From positions 1,824,501 through 1,888,500 of the forward strand of contig NZ_CP062253.1 of the NCBI RefSeq assembly GCF_014863585.1: a stretch of DNA of 64,000 nt, given 5' to 3'. Source of the DNA: Pseudomonas gozinkensis (GTDB taxonomy: Bacteria; Pseudomonadota; Gammaproteobacteria; Pseudomonadales; Pseudomonadaceae). Position 1 is the first letter of the stretch. Each line of letters starts with the position of its first letter. Made by a program: the position numbers and the translations under genes. Below, one piece after another: positions 27,234 through 36,034 of this stretch. The notes beneath the pieces were generated by a model. That model made no database searches. It was not told the DNA's origin and worked only from the letters and a program-made list of their open reading frames with translations.

Positions 27234-28016
27234 TCAGATTGCGTTATGGGTTTTCAGCCAGCCCAGGCCCGCTTCAGTGTTGGTCAGCGGTTTGTACTCG
27301 CAGCCGACCCAGCCCTGATAACCGATGCGATCGAGGTGTTCGAACAGGAAGCGGTAGTTGATCTCGCCGGTGCCCGGCTCGTTGCGGCCCGGGTTGTCGG
27401 CCAACTGCACATGGTTGATCTCGGCCAGATGCGATTGCAGGGTGCGGGCCAGATCGCCTTCCATGATTTGCATGTGATAGATGTCGTATTGCAGGAACAG
27501 GTTGGCGCTGCCGACCTGCTCGCGAATCGACAGGGCCTGCGCCGTGTTGTTCAGGTAGAAGCCCGGGATGTCGCGGGTGTTGATCGCTTCCATCACCAGT
27601 TTGATGCCGACGGCTTGCAGCTTGTCGGCGGCGTACTTGAGGTTGGCGACGAAGGTCTTTTCAACGGTGGCATCGTCCACGCCCTGCGGACGGATACCGG
27701 CCAGGCAGTTGACCTGGGTGTTGCCCAGAACCTGTGCGTAAGCGATGGCCAGATCGACCCCGGCGCGGAACTCTTCGACCCGGTCCGGCAGGCACGCGAT
27801 ACCGCGCTCGCCCTTGGCCCAGTCGCCGGCCGGCAGGTTGAACAGCACTTGGGTCAGACCGTTGGCGTCGAGTTTGGCCTTGATTTCGGCGGAGCTGAAA
27901 TCGTAGGGGAACAGGTACTCGACACCGCTGAAGCCAGCCTTGGCGGCGGCGTCGAAACGGGCAAGGAAATCCTGTTCGGTGAACAGCATGGACAGGTTGG
28001 CTGCGAAACGCGGCAT
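27234..28016 (-). CDS. hyi: Hydroxypyruvate isomerase
   Basis: Hyi interconverts hydroxypyruvate and tartronate semialdehyde. The 260-residue TIM-barrel protein starts MPRFAANLSMLFTEQDFLAR (ATG at 28016) and has the family elements GVEYLFPYDF, NLPAGDWAKGERGIACLPD, LVMEAINTRDIPGFYL and EINYRFLFEHLDRIGYQGWV, with metal-binding Glu and His residues in LVMEAIN and LQYDIYHMQ. It is the second gene of the gcl run; REP pairs flank it on both sides. Confidence 0.95.
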   Translation of the reverse strand: MPRFAANLSMLFTEQDFLARFDAAAKAGFSGVEYLFPYDFSSAEIKAKLDANGLTQVLFNLPAGDWAKGERGIACLPDRVEEFRAGVDLAIAYAQVLGNTQVNCLAGIRPQGVDDATVEKTFVANLKYAADKLQAVGIKLVMEAINTRDIPGFYLNNTAQALSIREQVGSANLFLQYDIYHMQIMEGDLARTLQSHLAEINHVQLADNPGRNEPGTGEINYRFLFEHLDRIGYQGWVGCEYKPLTNTEAGLGWLKTHNAI

Positions 28017-28053
28017 GGTGGTCTCCCGTGTAAATAGCAGGTCGTTCGATCCC

Positions 28054-28143
28054 TGTGGGAGCGAGCTTGCTCGCGAAAGCGGTTTGTCAGTCAACAACTC
28101 TGTTGAATGTGAAGCCGCCTTCGCGGGCAAGCCCGCTCCCACA
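28054..28143. repeat. REP pair (inverted)
   Basis: Inverted REP copies (TGTGGGAGCGAGCTTGCTCG on the left, GCGGGCAAGCCCGCTCCCAC on the right) lie between hyi and gcl. Confidence 0.88.
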
Positions 28144-28160
28144 GTGGGAGCGTTCAGCAG

Positions 28161-29937
28161 TTAATCGAGCAACGAAATCGCAGTAGGCGCATCGTTGCCG
28201 ACCAGCGCCAGGTCTTCGAATTCGTTGACGGCGTTGATCTCGGTCCCCATGGAGATGTTGGTCACACGCTCCAGAATGATCTCGACGATCACCGGCACCT
28301 TGAACTCCTCGATCAGCTCTTCGGCCTTGCGCAGGGCAGGGGCGATGTCAGCCGGTTCGAACACACGCAGTGCCTTGCAGCCCAGGCCTTCGGCGACTGC
28401 GACGTGGTCGACACCATAACCGTTGAGTTCCGGCGCGTTCAGGTTATCGAAGGACAGCTGCACGCAGTAGTCCATATCGAACCCGCGCTGGGCCTGACGG
28501 ATCAACCCCAGGTACGAGTTGTTCACCACGACGTGGATGTACGGCAGTTTGAACTGAGCGCCGACCGCCAGTTCTTCGATCATGAACTGGAAGTCATAGT
28601 CCCCCGACAGGGCCACGACTTTCCGGTTCGGATCGGCTTTCACCACGCCCAGCGCTGCCGGAATGGTCCAGCCCAACGGGCCGGCCTGGCCGCAGTTGAT
28701 CCAGTGACGCGGCTTGTAGACGTGCAGGAACTGCGCGCCGGCAATCTGCGACAGACCAATGGTGCTGACGTAGCAGGTGTCCTTGCCGAACACCTGGTTC
28801 ATTTCTTCGTAAACGCGCTGCGGCTTGACCGGCACGTTGTCGAAGTGGGTCTTGCGATGCAGGCTGGCTTTGCGCTGCTGGCAGTCTTGCAGCCAGGCAC
28901 TGCGGTTTTTTCAGCTTGCCGGCGGCTTGCCATTCACGGGCGACTTCGATGAACACGGTCAGCGCGGCAGCGGCGTCGGAAACGATGCCCAGGTCCGGGG
29001 TGAACACGCGGCCGATCTGGGTCGGTTCGATGTCGACGTGAATGAACTTGCGGCCTTCGGTGTAAACGTCGACCGAGCCGGTGTGACGGTTGGCCCAGCG
29101 GTTGCCGACGCCCAGTACCACGTCGGATTTCAGCATCGTGGCGTTGCCGTAGCGGTGCGAAGTCTGCAGACCGACCATGCCGACCATCAGCGGGTGATCG
29201 TCCGGGATGGTGCCCCAGCCCATCAGGGTCGGGATGACCGGAATGCCGGTCAGCTCGGCGAACTCGACCAGCAGTTCGCTGGCGTCGGCGTTGATGATGC
29301 CACCACCGGCCACCAGCAATGGACGCTCGGCCTGGTCCAGCATCGCCAGGGCTTTTTCGACCTGCACGCGGGTGGCGCTCGGCTTGGCCAGCGGCAGTGG
29401 CTGGTAGGCGTCGATGTCGAATTCGATTTCAGCCATCTGCACGTCGAACGGCAGGTCGATCAGCACCGGGCCCGGACGGCCGGAGCGCATTTCGTAGAAG
29501 GCTTTCTGGAAGGCGTAAGGCACCTGGCCCGGCTCCAGAACGGTGGTCGCCCACTTGGTCACCGGCTTGACGATGCTGGTGATGTCGACGGCCTGGAAGT
29601 CTTCCTTGTGCATACGGGCGCGGGGTGCTTGCCCGGTGATGCAGAGGATCGGGATCGAGTCCGCGGAGGCGCTGTACAGACCGGTGACCATGTCGGTACC
29701 GGCCGGGCCGGAAGTACCGATGCACACGCCGATGTTGCCGGCCTTGGTGCGGGTGTAGCCCTCGGCCATGTGCGAGGCGCCTTCAACGTGGCGAGCGAGG
29801 ACGTGATCGATGCCACCGACTTTCTGCAGGGCGGAGTACAGCGGGTTGATTGCAGCGCCCGGAATGCCAAAAGCGGTATCAACCCCTTCACGGCGCATCA
29901 CCAGAACGGCGGCTTCGATTGCTCTCATTTTGCTCAT
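28161..29937 (-). pseudogene. gcl: Glyoxylate carboligase, frameshifted by one base
   Basis: Gcl is a thiamine-diphosphate enzyme that joins two glyoxylate to tartronate semialdehyde and CO2. The N-terminal two thirds (29937-28912, starting [20 protein letters not shown]) and the C-terminal third (28905-28161, with [24 protein letters not shown] and [18 protein letters not shown]) lie in different frames. The break is at an A run (six A on the coding strand, 28906-28911); with five A the frame reads [15 protein letters not shown] through without interruption. The span of 1777 bases is 3n+1, and 591 residues would be the normal family length. As written, the carboligase lacks its thiamine-binding end. 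A sequencing error is possible. Confidence 0.88.
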
Positions 29938-29964
29938 GGTTTTGTGCCTCTTTACGTTTTGTAA

Positions 29965-29974
29965 TTGTATACAA
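29965..29974. promoter_or_regulatory. Palindromic operator site 1 (GntR/FadR-type TTGTATACAA)
   Basis: The perfect 10-base palindrome TTGTATACAA lies 28 bases upstream of the gcl start. The GT-N2-AC core is what GntR-family FadR/FCD regulators recognise. An identical copy lies 138 bases away in the same divergent gap. Confidence 0.6.
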
Positions 29975-30102
29975 GTGGCTTTGCGCAGAGTGTATTCACG
30001 GCGGACGGCGCAGGTCAATCCATTTTCTCAAGCGCCTGTTTCATTCGTCGGAAGCCAGTTCTGCTGTGGCTTTTCGTCGCATGAGGCGCTTTTCGAGAAT
30101 TA

Positions 30103-30112
30103 TTGTATACAA
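30103..30112. promoter_or_regulatory. Palindromic operator site 2 (GntR/FadR-type TTGTATACAA)
   Basis: This is the second identical TTGTATACAA palindrome in the gap between gcl and the GlcG-like gene, in an AT-rich stretch 106 bases before that gene. With site 1 it could allow looping by one regulator over both divergent promoters. Confidence 0.6.
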
Positions 30113-30217
30113 AAAAATAATTCATTGTGTTCTATTTGTTGCATCGGGCTGCGGCACTGCAAGCGACAAAAGCGCGCAGCCCAACGACTTTCCCAATAAC
30201 AAAATGAGGACGGCACC

Positions 30218-30658
30218 ATGAGCGCTTTAACCTTGAAAGTCGCAGTCAAGCTGGTCAACGAAGCCATCAGCGCAGGGCGGGCCATCTCCGCTGCGCCGCT
30301 GACCATCGCGGTACTGGATACCGGCGGCCATCTGGTCACCCTGCAACGCGAAGACGGCGCCAGCCTGCTGCGCCCGAACATCGCCATCGGCAAAGCCTGG
30401 GGCGCCATCGCCCTGGGCAAGGGCTCACGCCTCCTGGCGCTGGACGCGCAACAACGCCCGGCGTTCATCGCCGCGCTCAACAGCATGGGGCAGGGCAGCG
30501 TCGTGCCGGCACCGGGTGGTGTGCTGATTCGTGATCAGGCGGGCAACGTGCTGGGTGCGATCGGCATCAGCGGCGATCTGTCGGATATCGATGAGCAGGT
30601 GGCAATCAAAGCCGTGGAGGCCCTGGACCTGCGGGCGGATGCGGGGGTGGCTGCTTGA
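30218..30658 (+). CDS. GlcG/HbpS-family heme-binding-like protein
   Basis: The 146-residue protein matches the GlcG/HbpS (DUF336) fold: MSALTLKVAVKLVNEAISAG, VAVLDTGGHLVTLQREDGAS-type strand, AIGKAWGAIALGKGSRLL, and GGVLIRDQAGNVLGAIGISG. These proteins occur with glycolate and glyoxylate genes in many bacteria, and some bind heme. It is divergent from gcl and shares its putative operators, which links it to glyoxylate metabolism; its biochemical role is not established. Confidence 0.88.
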   Translation: MSALTLKVAVKLVNEAISAGRAISAAPLTIAVLDTGGHLVTLQREDGASLLRPNIAIGKAWGAIALGKGSRLLALDAQQRPAFIAALNSMGQGSVVPAPGGVLIRDQAGNVLGAIGISGDLSDIDEQVAIKAVEALDLRADAGVAA

Positions 30659-30680
30659 TATTTGGCGTTTGATCCAAAGT

Positions 30681-30774
30681 CATCGCTGGCCAGCTTGCTC
30701 CCACACCTTGTGCGTTGAATTCAAATTCTGCGAACGGCACAAAACCCTGTGGGAGCTGGCTTGCCAGCGATGGC
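30681..30774. repeat. REP pair upstream of the RAYT transposase
   Basis: REP copies 30681-30705 (CATCGCTGGCCAGCTTGCTC) and 30748-30774 (TGTGGGAGCTGGCTTGCCAG) are inverted with a 42-base gap, immediately upstream of the transposase gene. Their stems are GCTGGC/GCCAGC type. Confidence 0.85.
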
Positions 30775-30841
30775 AATCTTGCTGACACATCAAGATAAAA
30801 GACTGGCCCGGTCAAACGGGTAATGGAGGTCTAGCCTTCTG

Positions 30842-31327
30842 ATGAAATCATCAGCAAGGGGCAATGGATTGCCTGATCTTCCTGCGTCACATCGTCTGCG
30901 AACCGGCCGCTATGCCGAGCCGAATCAAATCTATTTACTGACTTCAAACACTCTTGATCGAGAACCGATCTTTGCCGATTTCGCCTTGGGCCGACTGGTT
31001 GTTCATCAACTTCGTCGCGCACAGGACAAGGGCATGGCTAAATCGTTGGCGTGGGTTGTCATGCCCGATCATTTTCACTGGCTCGTCGAGCTGGAAAATT
31101 GCTCACTCCGCAAACTGATGCGCGAGACCAAATCCCTGATTACGCGAGAGGTTAATCTGCGCAGTGGCAGAAAGGGGCCGCTATGGCAGCAGGGCTACCA
31201 TGACCGGGCATTGAGGCGGGAAGATGACTTGGTGAAAATGGCGCGGTATATCGTGGCCAACCCCTTGCGGGCTGGACTTGTGGGCAAGATCGGCGACTAC
31301 CCACTGTGGGACGCTGTTTGGCTTTGA
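30842..31327 (+). CDS. REP-associated tyrosine transposase (RAYT, IS200-type Y1)
   Basis: RAYTs are single-copy Y1 transposases thought to spread REP sequences. The 161-residue protein has the HxH metal motif H77-F-H79 in VVMPDHFHWLVE and the conserved YIVANPLRAGL, whose Tyr136 is the likely nucleophile, plus GPLWQQGYHDRALR. REP elements lie on both sides of the gene. The frame is intact and carries both catalytic motifs, so the enzyme could be active. It is domesticated in the sense that no insertion-sequence ends surround it. Confidence 0.9.
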   Translation: MKSSARGNGLPDLPASHRLRTGRYAEPNQIYLLTSNTLDREPIFADFALGRLVVHQLRRAQDKGMAKSLAWVVMPDHFHWLVELENCSLRKLMRETKSLITREVNLRSGRKGPLWQQGYHDRALRREDDLVKMARYIVANPLRAGLVGKIGDYPLWDAVWL

Positions 31328-31349
31328 CAACTTTGAACCGAGTTGCCTT

Positions 31350-31441
31350 CATCGCTGGCAAGCCAGCTCCCACAGGTTTTCGTGTTGAATACAAGATTAT
31401 TGATCGACACAGCTCCCTGTGGGAGCGGGCTTGCTCGCGAA
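31350..31441. repeat. REP pair downstream of the RAYT transposase
   Basis: REP copies 31350-31374 (CATCGCTGGCAAGCCAGCTC) and 31418-31441 (TGTGGGAGCGGGCTTGCTCG) bracket the RAYT gene on its 3' side and precede the convergent TetR gene. Confidence 0.87.
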
Positions 31442-31458
31442 GCAGTCAACACGGTCTA

Positions 31459-32064
31459 TCAGTCCGGCTCGCAGCCCTTGAGTACCAACCGGATGATGGT
31501 TTGCGCCGCCGCTTCATAGTCCGCTTCGTCGAGCTTGTCCTTACCGGTGATGGCCGAGATCTGCCAGTCGAAGTCGGCGTAGGTCTGGGTCGCGGCCCAG
31601 ATGCTGAACATCAGGTGGTTGGGGTCGATCGGGGCGATCTGGCCGCGGTCGATCCAGGTCTGGATGCAGTCGATGTTGTGCTTGGCCTGGCCGTTGAGCT
31701 GCTCGACCAGGTCGGCGCTCAGGTGCGGGGCGCCGTGCATGATTTCGCTGGCGAACACCTTGGAGGCGAAGGGCAGGTCGCGGGAGATGCGGATCTTCGA
31801 GCGGATGTAGCCGCTGAGCACTTCGCTCGGTACGCCGTCCGGGTTGAACGGGGTCGAAGCCTGCAGGATCGGCACGATGATACTTTCCAGCACCTCGCGA
31901 TAGAGGTTTTCCTTGGACTTGAAGTAGTAATAGACGTTGGGCTTGGGCAGTCCTGCCTTGGCGGCGATGTCGCTGGTTTTGGTCGCAGCGAAGCCCTTGT
32001 CGGCAAACTCTTCACTGGCTGCACGCAGGATCAGTTCTTTGTTGCGCTCGCGGATTGTGCTCAT
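31459..32064 (-). CDS. TetR-family transcriptional regulator (RutR-like)
   Basis: The 201-residue protein has an N-terminal TetR helix-turn-helix (about residues 8-55: ILRAASEEFADKGFAATKTSDIAAKAGLPK, here in two overlapping parts) and a YcdC/RutR-type C-terminal ligand domain (ASEIMHGAPHLSADLVEQ, FSIWAATQTYADFDWQ). ATG at 32064 (MSTIRERNK) is chosen. RutR-type regulators sense pyrimidine- or nitrogen-related compounds. No pyrimidine catabolic gene is in the window, so its target is unknown. It is divergent from the DUF808 gene. Confidence 0.88.
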   Translation of the reverse strand: MSTIRERNKELILRAASEEFADKGFAATKTSDIAAKAGLPKPNVYYYFKSKENLYREVLESIIVPILQASTPFNPDGVPSEVLSGYIRSKIRISRDLPFASKVFASEIMHGAPHLSADLVEQLNGQAKHNIDCIQTWIDRGQIAPIDPNHLMFSIWAATQTYADFDWQISAITGKDKLDEADYEAAAQTIIRLVLKGCEPD

Positions 32065-32198
32065 AAACCCGGTGGTTCCTTGCCTGTTCTGGCGGTTGCG
32101 CATGGTAGCACCGGCCTCGCGCAGCGCTCAACAATGCCCCGTGTGGCCTGCAGTCGCGGTATGCTGCGCGGCATTATTCACATAAGGAAACAAGATTC

Positions 32199-33113
<915 letters not shown>

Positions 33114-33131
33114 TCAGCAACACATAACAAC

Positions 33132-33221
33132 TGTGGGAGCGAGCTTGCTCGCGAAGGCGGAGGTTCAGTCAAGACCTTGATCGACTGACACTACGCTTTC
33201 GCGAGCAAGCTCGCTCCCACA
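33132..33221. repeat. REP pair (inverted)
   Basis: Inverted REP copies of the GGGAGCGAGCTTGCTCGCGA type at 33132 and 33198-33221 lie between the convergent DUF808 and mlaA genes. Confidence 0.9.
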
Positions 33222-33241
33222 GTGTTTTGTGTGTACCGAAA

Positions 33242-34030
33242 TTACTCGGCGATCTGCAACTTGCGCGACTCGGTGTAGACGTAGCGCACCTTCTCGTACT
33301 CGAACGGTGAGTTCAGCTGACCATAGCGGAAGCTGGTCTGGTAGCGCTTGTCGACGGCGCGCAATGCCCAGACTTCCGGATGGTTGGAGCTGACTTCCGA
33401 GACATTGAGAAAGTTGATCGCGGACTCGGCGGAGAAGTCCACGGCCAGGCCGGCGGTGTCGCGCAGGTTCGACGGGCCGAGAATCGGCAGCACGAAGTAA
33501 GCGCCGCCCGGCACGCCATAGAAGCCCAGGGTCTGGCCGAAGTCTTCGTTCTGGCGCGGCAGGCCCATGGCGGTGGCCGGGTCCCAGAGCCCGGCGATGC
33601 CGATGGTGGTGTTGAGCAGCAGGCGCGCGGTGGTTTCCATCGAGCGCTTGCCCTTGAACTGCAACAGGCTGTTGACCAGGTTCGGTACGTCGCCAATGTT
33701 GTTGAAGAAGTTGCTCACACCGGTGCGCACGAAGCTCGGGGTGATGTAGCGATAGCCATCGACCACCGGCAGGAACACCCATTGGTCGAAGCGGTAGTTG
33801 AAGTGGTAGACGCGGCGGTTCCACTCTTCCAGCGGGTCATAGACGTTCAGCGCACTGAGGGTCGAGCGCTCGAACTCGCGCTGATCCAGCCCCGGATTGA
33901 ACTTGAGTTTGGACAGCGGCTCCTTGAAGCCGTCGCTGTCGATGACCACCGGTGCATTGGCTTTGCTGTTGTCGGCCTGGGCCATACCTGCACTGAGGAG
34001 TGCTGCAATCAGCAGGAGATATTTAGCCAC
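33242..34030 (-). CDS. mlaA: MlaA/VacJ-family outer-membrane lipid transport protein
   Basis: MlaA removes mislocalised phospholipids from the outer leaflet in the Mla pathway. The 262-residue protein has a signal peptide (MAKYLLLIAALLSAGMAQAD) and the family core: DPLEEWNRRVYHFNYRFD, FNNIGDVPNLVNSLLQFKG, DFGQTLGFYGVPGGAYFVLP and LGPSNLRDTAGLAVD. No lipobox cysteine is visible near the signal end, unlike the enterobacterial protein, so it may be soluble or held by a partner. Its start overlaps the alpha/beta-hydrolase gene by eight bases. Confidence 0.92.
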   Translation of the reverse strand: MAKYLLLIAALLSAGMAQADNSKANAPVVIDSDGFKEPLSKLKFNPGLDQREFERSTLSALNVYDPLEEWNRRVYHFNYRFDQWVFLPVVDGYRYITPSFVRTGVSNFFNNIGDVPNLVNSLLQFKGKRSMETTARLLLNTTIGIAGLWDPATAMGLPRQNEDFGQTLGFYGVPGGAYFVLPILGPSNLRDTAGLAVDFSAESAINFLNVSEVSSNHPEVWALRAVDKRYQTSFRYGQLNSPFEYEKVRYVYTESRKLQIAE

Positions 34031-35321
34031 GGAAGAACTCCAGCATGGCGTCGCTGTTGACGCGGTAGTTAAGGTTGCCGCAATGGCCGCCCAGCGGGTA
34101 AACGGTCAGGCGATCGCCGAAGGTCCGGCGCAGGAAACCGAGGTCGCCCGGGCCGAGGATCACGTCGTCGGCGTTGTGCATGACGGCGATTTTCGGACTG
34201 TCATGCAGGTAATCCTTCAATGCGTACAGGCTCACCTGATCGATCAGTTGCAGCAGGCTGCCGCCGTCGGTGCGGGCGCGCCACATCGGGATCACCTGTT
34301 CGGTGAGGTAGCAGTCGAAGTCGCATTGCAGCGCACGCTTGAGGAACGGCGTGAGGCTGGTGCCCTCGGTGATCGGGAATTTTGGCGGAGTGATCAGGCC
34401 GCGGCGGTTGATCAGGTCCGAAGTGAACGCGATATCCGCTGCCGAGAAGCGGAACGAAGTGCCGATCAGCATCGCCATCTGCTCGTTGCTCAGGTGCTGC
34501 TTGGACTGCTGGAAGTCGTAGAGCAGCGCATCGTTGAGGTCGATGTAGCCTTTTTGCTGGAAGTAGCGGGTCAGTTTGTTCAGCACCAGTTCATAGAAGG
34601 TGGTGCTGTTGTTGATGCCCTTGACCTCGGTCTGCACCAGCTTGTCGAGGTTGGTGATCGAGGTGTAGAGGTTGACCGGTGGATTGAGCAGCAGGACTTT
34701 CTTGAAGTTGAAGCTGCGACGGGTTTCATCCAGATGGGCGACGAACGCTGCGTCCAGCGCGCCGAGGCTGTAGCCGCTGAGGTAATAGTCGGTGACCGGC
34801 AGTTTCGGGTTCTGTGCCCGCACGGCCTGCATCACCCGGTACATGTCTTCGGCGTCTTCCTTGGTCACGCCGGGGGTGGCGAAACGCGAGGCGGCGCTCA
34901 TGAAGTCGAAGCTGGTTGGCGATGACAGCTGCACCACGTGGTAGCCGGCCTTGTAATAAAGCTTCTTCAGGTATTCGTTGAGTGTGCTGTCATAGCGCGC
35001 GCCGGTGCCGGCGATCAGGAAGATCAGCGGTGCGGCCTTGTCCTGGGTGGCGATGCGATAGGTGAGTTTTTTCACCGGCCAGAAATTGTCCGGCAGGATG
35101 AATTCGCGCTCGGGGCGCAGGGTGACGCTGCGATCGGTCTGATCGATGTCGTCGTCCAGTGGCAGTTCAGGGCGCAAGTCCGGCGGCGTGGTGGCGATGG
35201 TCGCCTCGAACGGATTGGTCAGGGGATAGCCATAGCTGGCGGCGTCGATATCCACCGCCAGCGCGGACGCACTCAGAATAAGGCCGCCAAACAGGGCGGC
35301 GAAGCGCAAGGAACGGAGCAT
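34023..35321 (-). CDS. Exported alpha/beta-hydrolase-fold protein coupled to mlaA
   Basis: The 432-residue protein has a signal peptide (FAALFGGLILSASALA) and the alpha/beta-hydrolase elements. IFLIAGTGARYD forms an oxyanion-like strand, the nucleophile elbow is LSGYSLGALDAAF with Ser185, a late acidic region is MHNADDVILGPGD and the histidine motif is PLGGHCGNLNY. It overlaps mlaA by eight bases, which suggests a lipid-related role such as esterase or lipase at the cell envelope. It is sometimes labelled a kinase in pseudomonads, but no kinase motif is present. Confidence 0.82.
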   Translation of the reverse strand: MLRSLRFAALFGGLILSASALAVDIDAASYGYPLTNPFEATIATTPPDLRPELPLDDDIDQTDRSVTLRPEREFILPDNFWPVKKLTYRIATQDKAAPLIFLIAGTGARYDSTLNEYLKKLYYKAGYHVVQLSSPTSFDFMSAASRFATPGVTKEDAEDMYRVMQAVRAQNPKLPVTDYYLSGYSLGALDAAFVAHLDETRRSFNFKKVLLLNPPVNLYTSITNLDKLVQTEVKGINNSTTFYELVLNKLTRYFQQKGYIDLNDALLYDFQQSKQHLSNEQMAMLIGTSFRFSAADIAFTSDLINRRGLITPPKFPITEGTSLTPFLKRALQCDFDCYLTEQVIPMWRARTDGGSLLQLIDQVSLYALKDYLHDSPKIAVMHNADDVILGPGDLGFLRRTFGDRLTVYPLGGHCGNLNYRVNSDAMLEFFRG

Positions 35322-35544
35322 GACTAGATCCCTTAGAGGAAGGTGCCGAATGAGGTTCGCAGGCTATGACCACCGGGTTTGCGCCAAAGTGCCATGTCAC
35401 GGCACCAAACTGACGGAATTCGGAGTAATAGTAGCCGGACGATACACTTTGCAAGGAAGGAATGACCAGTTAAGAGTTGTTAGCCCTTGCGTATGCGCGG
35501 AGGCAGATTAAGCTGGCCGCCGATTTCGTCGATTGGAGTGCTCC

Positions 35545-35913
35545 ATGTCCCGCCGCTTGCCCGTGATTCTGCTGCTCGTTCTGTTGCCGTTGTGGCTGGC
35601 CGCCAGTTATGGCGCGCGTTATGGCTTCATGGAGGACGCGCAGTGGGTGGGCATCTGCGTGGATGAGGCGAGCCGCTGGGAATGCTCGGTGCGATCGAAC
35701 CTGGGCCTGATGATTCATTTCCAGATGCTGGGCTGGGCGGCGGTCGCGGCCGCCGTGATCGGTTTTGTCGTGCCGGGACGGGCGGGGTGGTGGCTGGCGG
35801 TGCTGGCGCTGGTGTTCGGGTTGCCGGCGCTGGCGCTGTACAACACGACCCTGGCGGTGTTTGCGGTGGTGATTGCCGGGTTGCGACTGGTCCGGGAATC
35901 CCGCGACGTCTGA
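35545..35913 (+). CDS. Small three-span membrane protein of unknown function
   Basis: The 122-residue product has three hydrophobic segments: VILLLVLLPLWLAASYGARY, a central LMIHFQMLGWAAVAAAVIGF and LAVLALVFGLPALAL with the last helix VFAVVIAGLRLV. Two cysteines lie in GICVDEASRWECSV between segments 1 and 2 and could form a periplasmic disulfide. ATG at 35545 (MSRRLPVI) is chosen, with GGAG ten bases upstream. No family was recognised. It stands alone between the alpha/beta-hydrolase (divergent) and a REP pair. Confidence 0.75.
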   Translation: MSRRLPVILLLVLLPLWLAASYGARYGFMEDAQWVGICVDEASRWECSVRSNLGLMIHFQMLGWAAVAAAVIGFVVPGRAGWWLAVLALVFGLPALALYNTTLAVFAVVIAGLRLVRESRDV

Positions 35914-35921
35914 CAGTCAGC

Positions 35922-36012
35922 CATCGCTGGCAAACCAGCTCCCACACATAGATCTATGTAGACACAGAACCTGGGCAGCCAGGAATTCTGTGGGAGCTGG
36001 CTTGCCAGCGAA
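35922..36012. repeat. REP pair (inverted)
   Basis: Inverted REP copies (CATCGCTGGCAAACCAGCTC at 35922, TGTGGGAGCTGGCTTGCCAG at 35989) lie between the small membrane protein and the GH17 gene. Confidence 0.88.
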
Positions 36013-36034
36013 GAGGCCGGTTCAGCCTCTGAAA

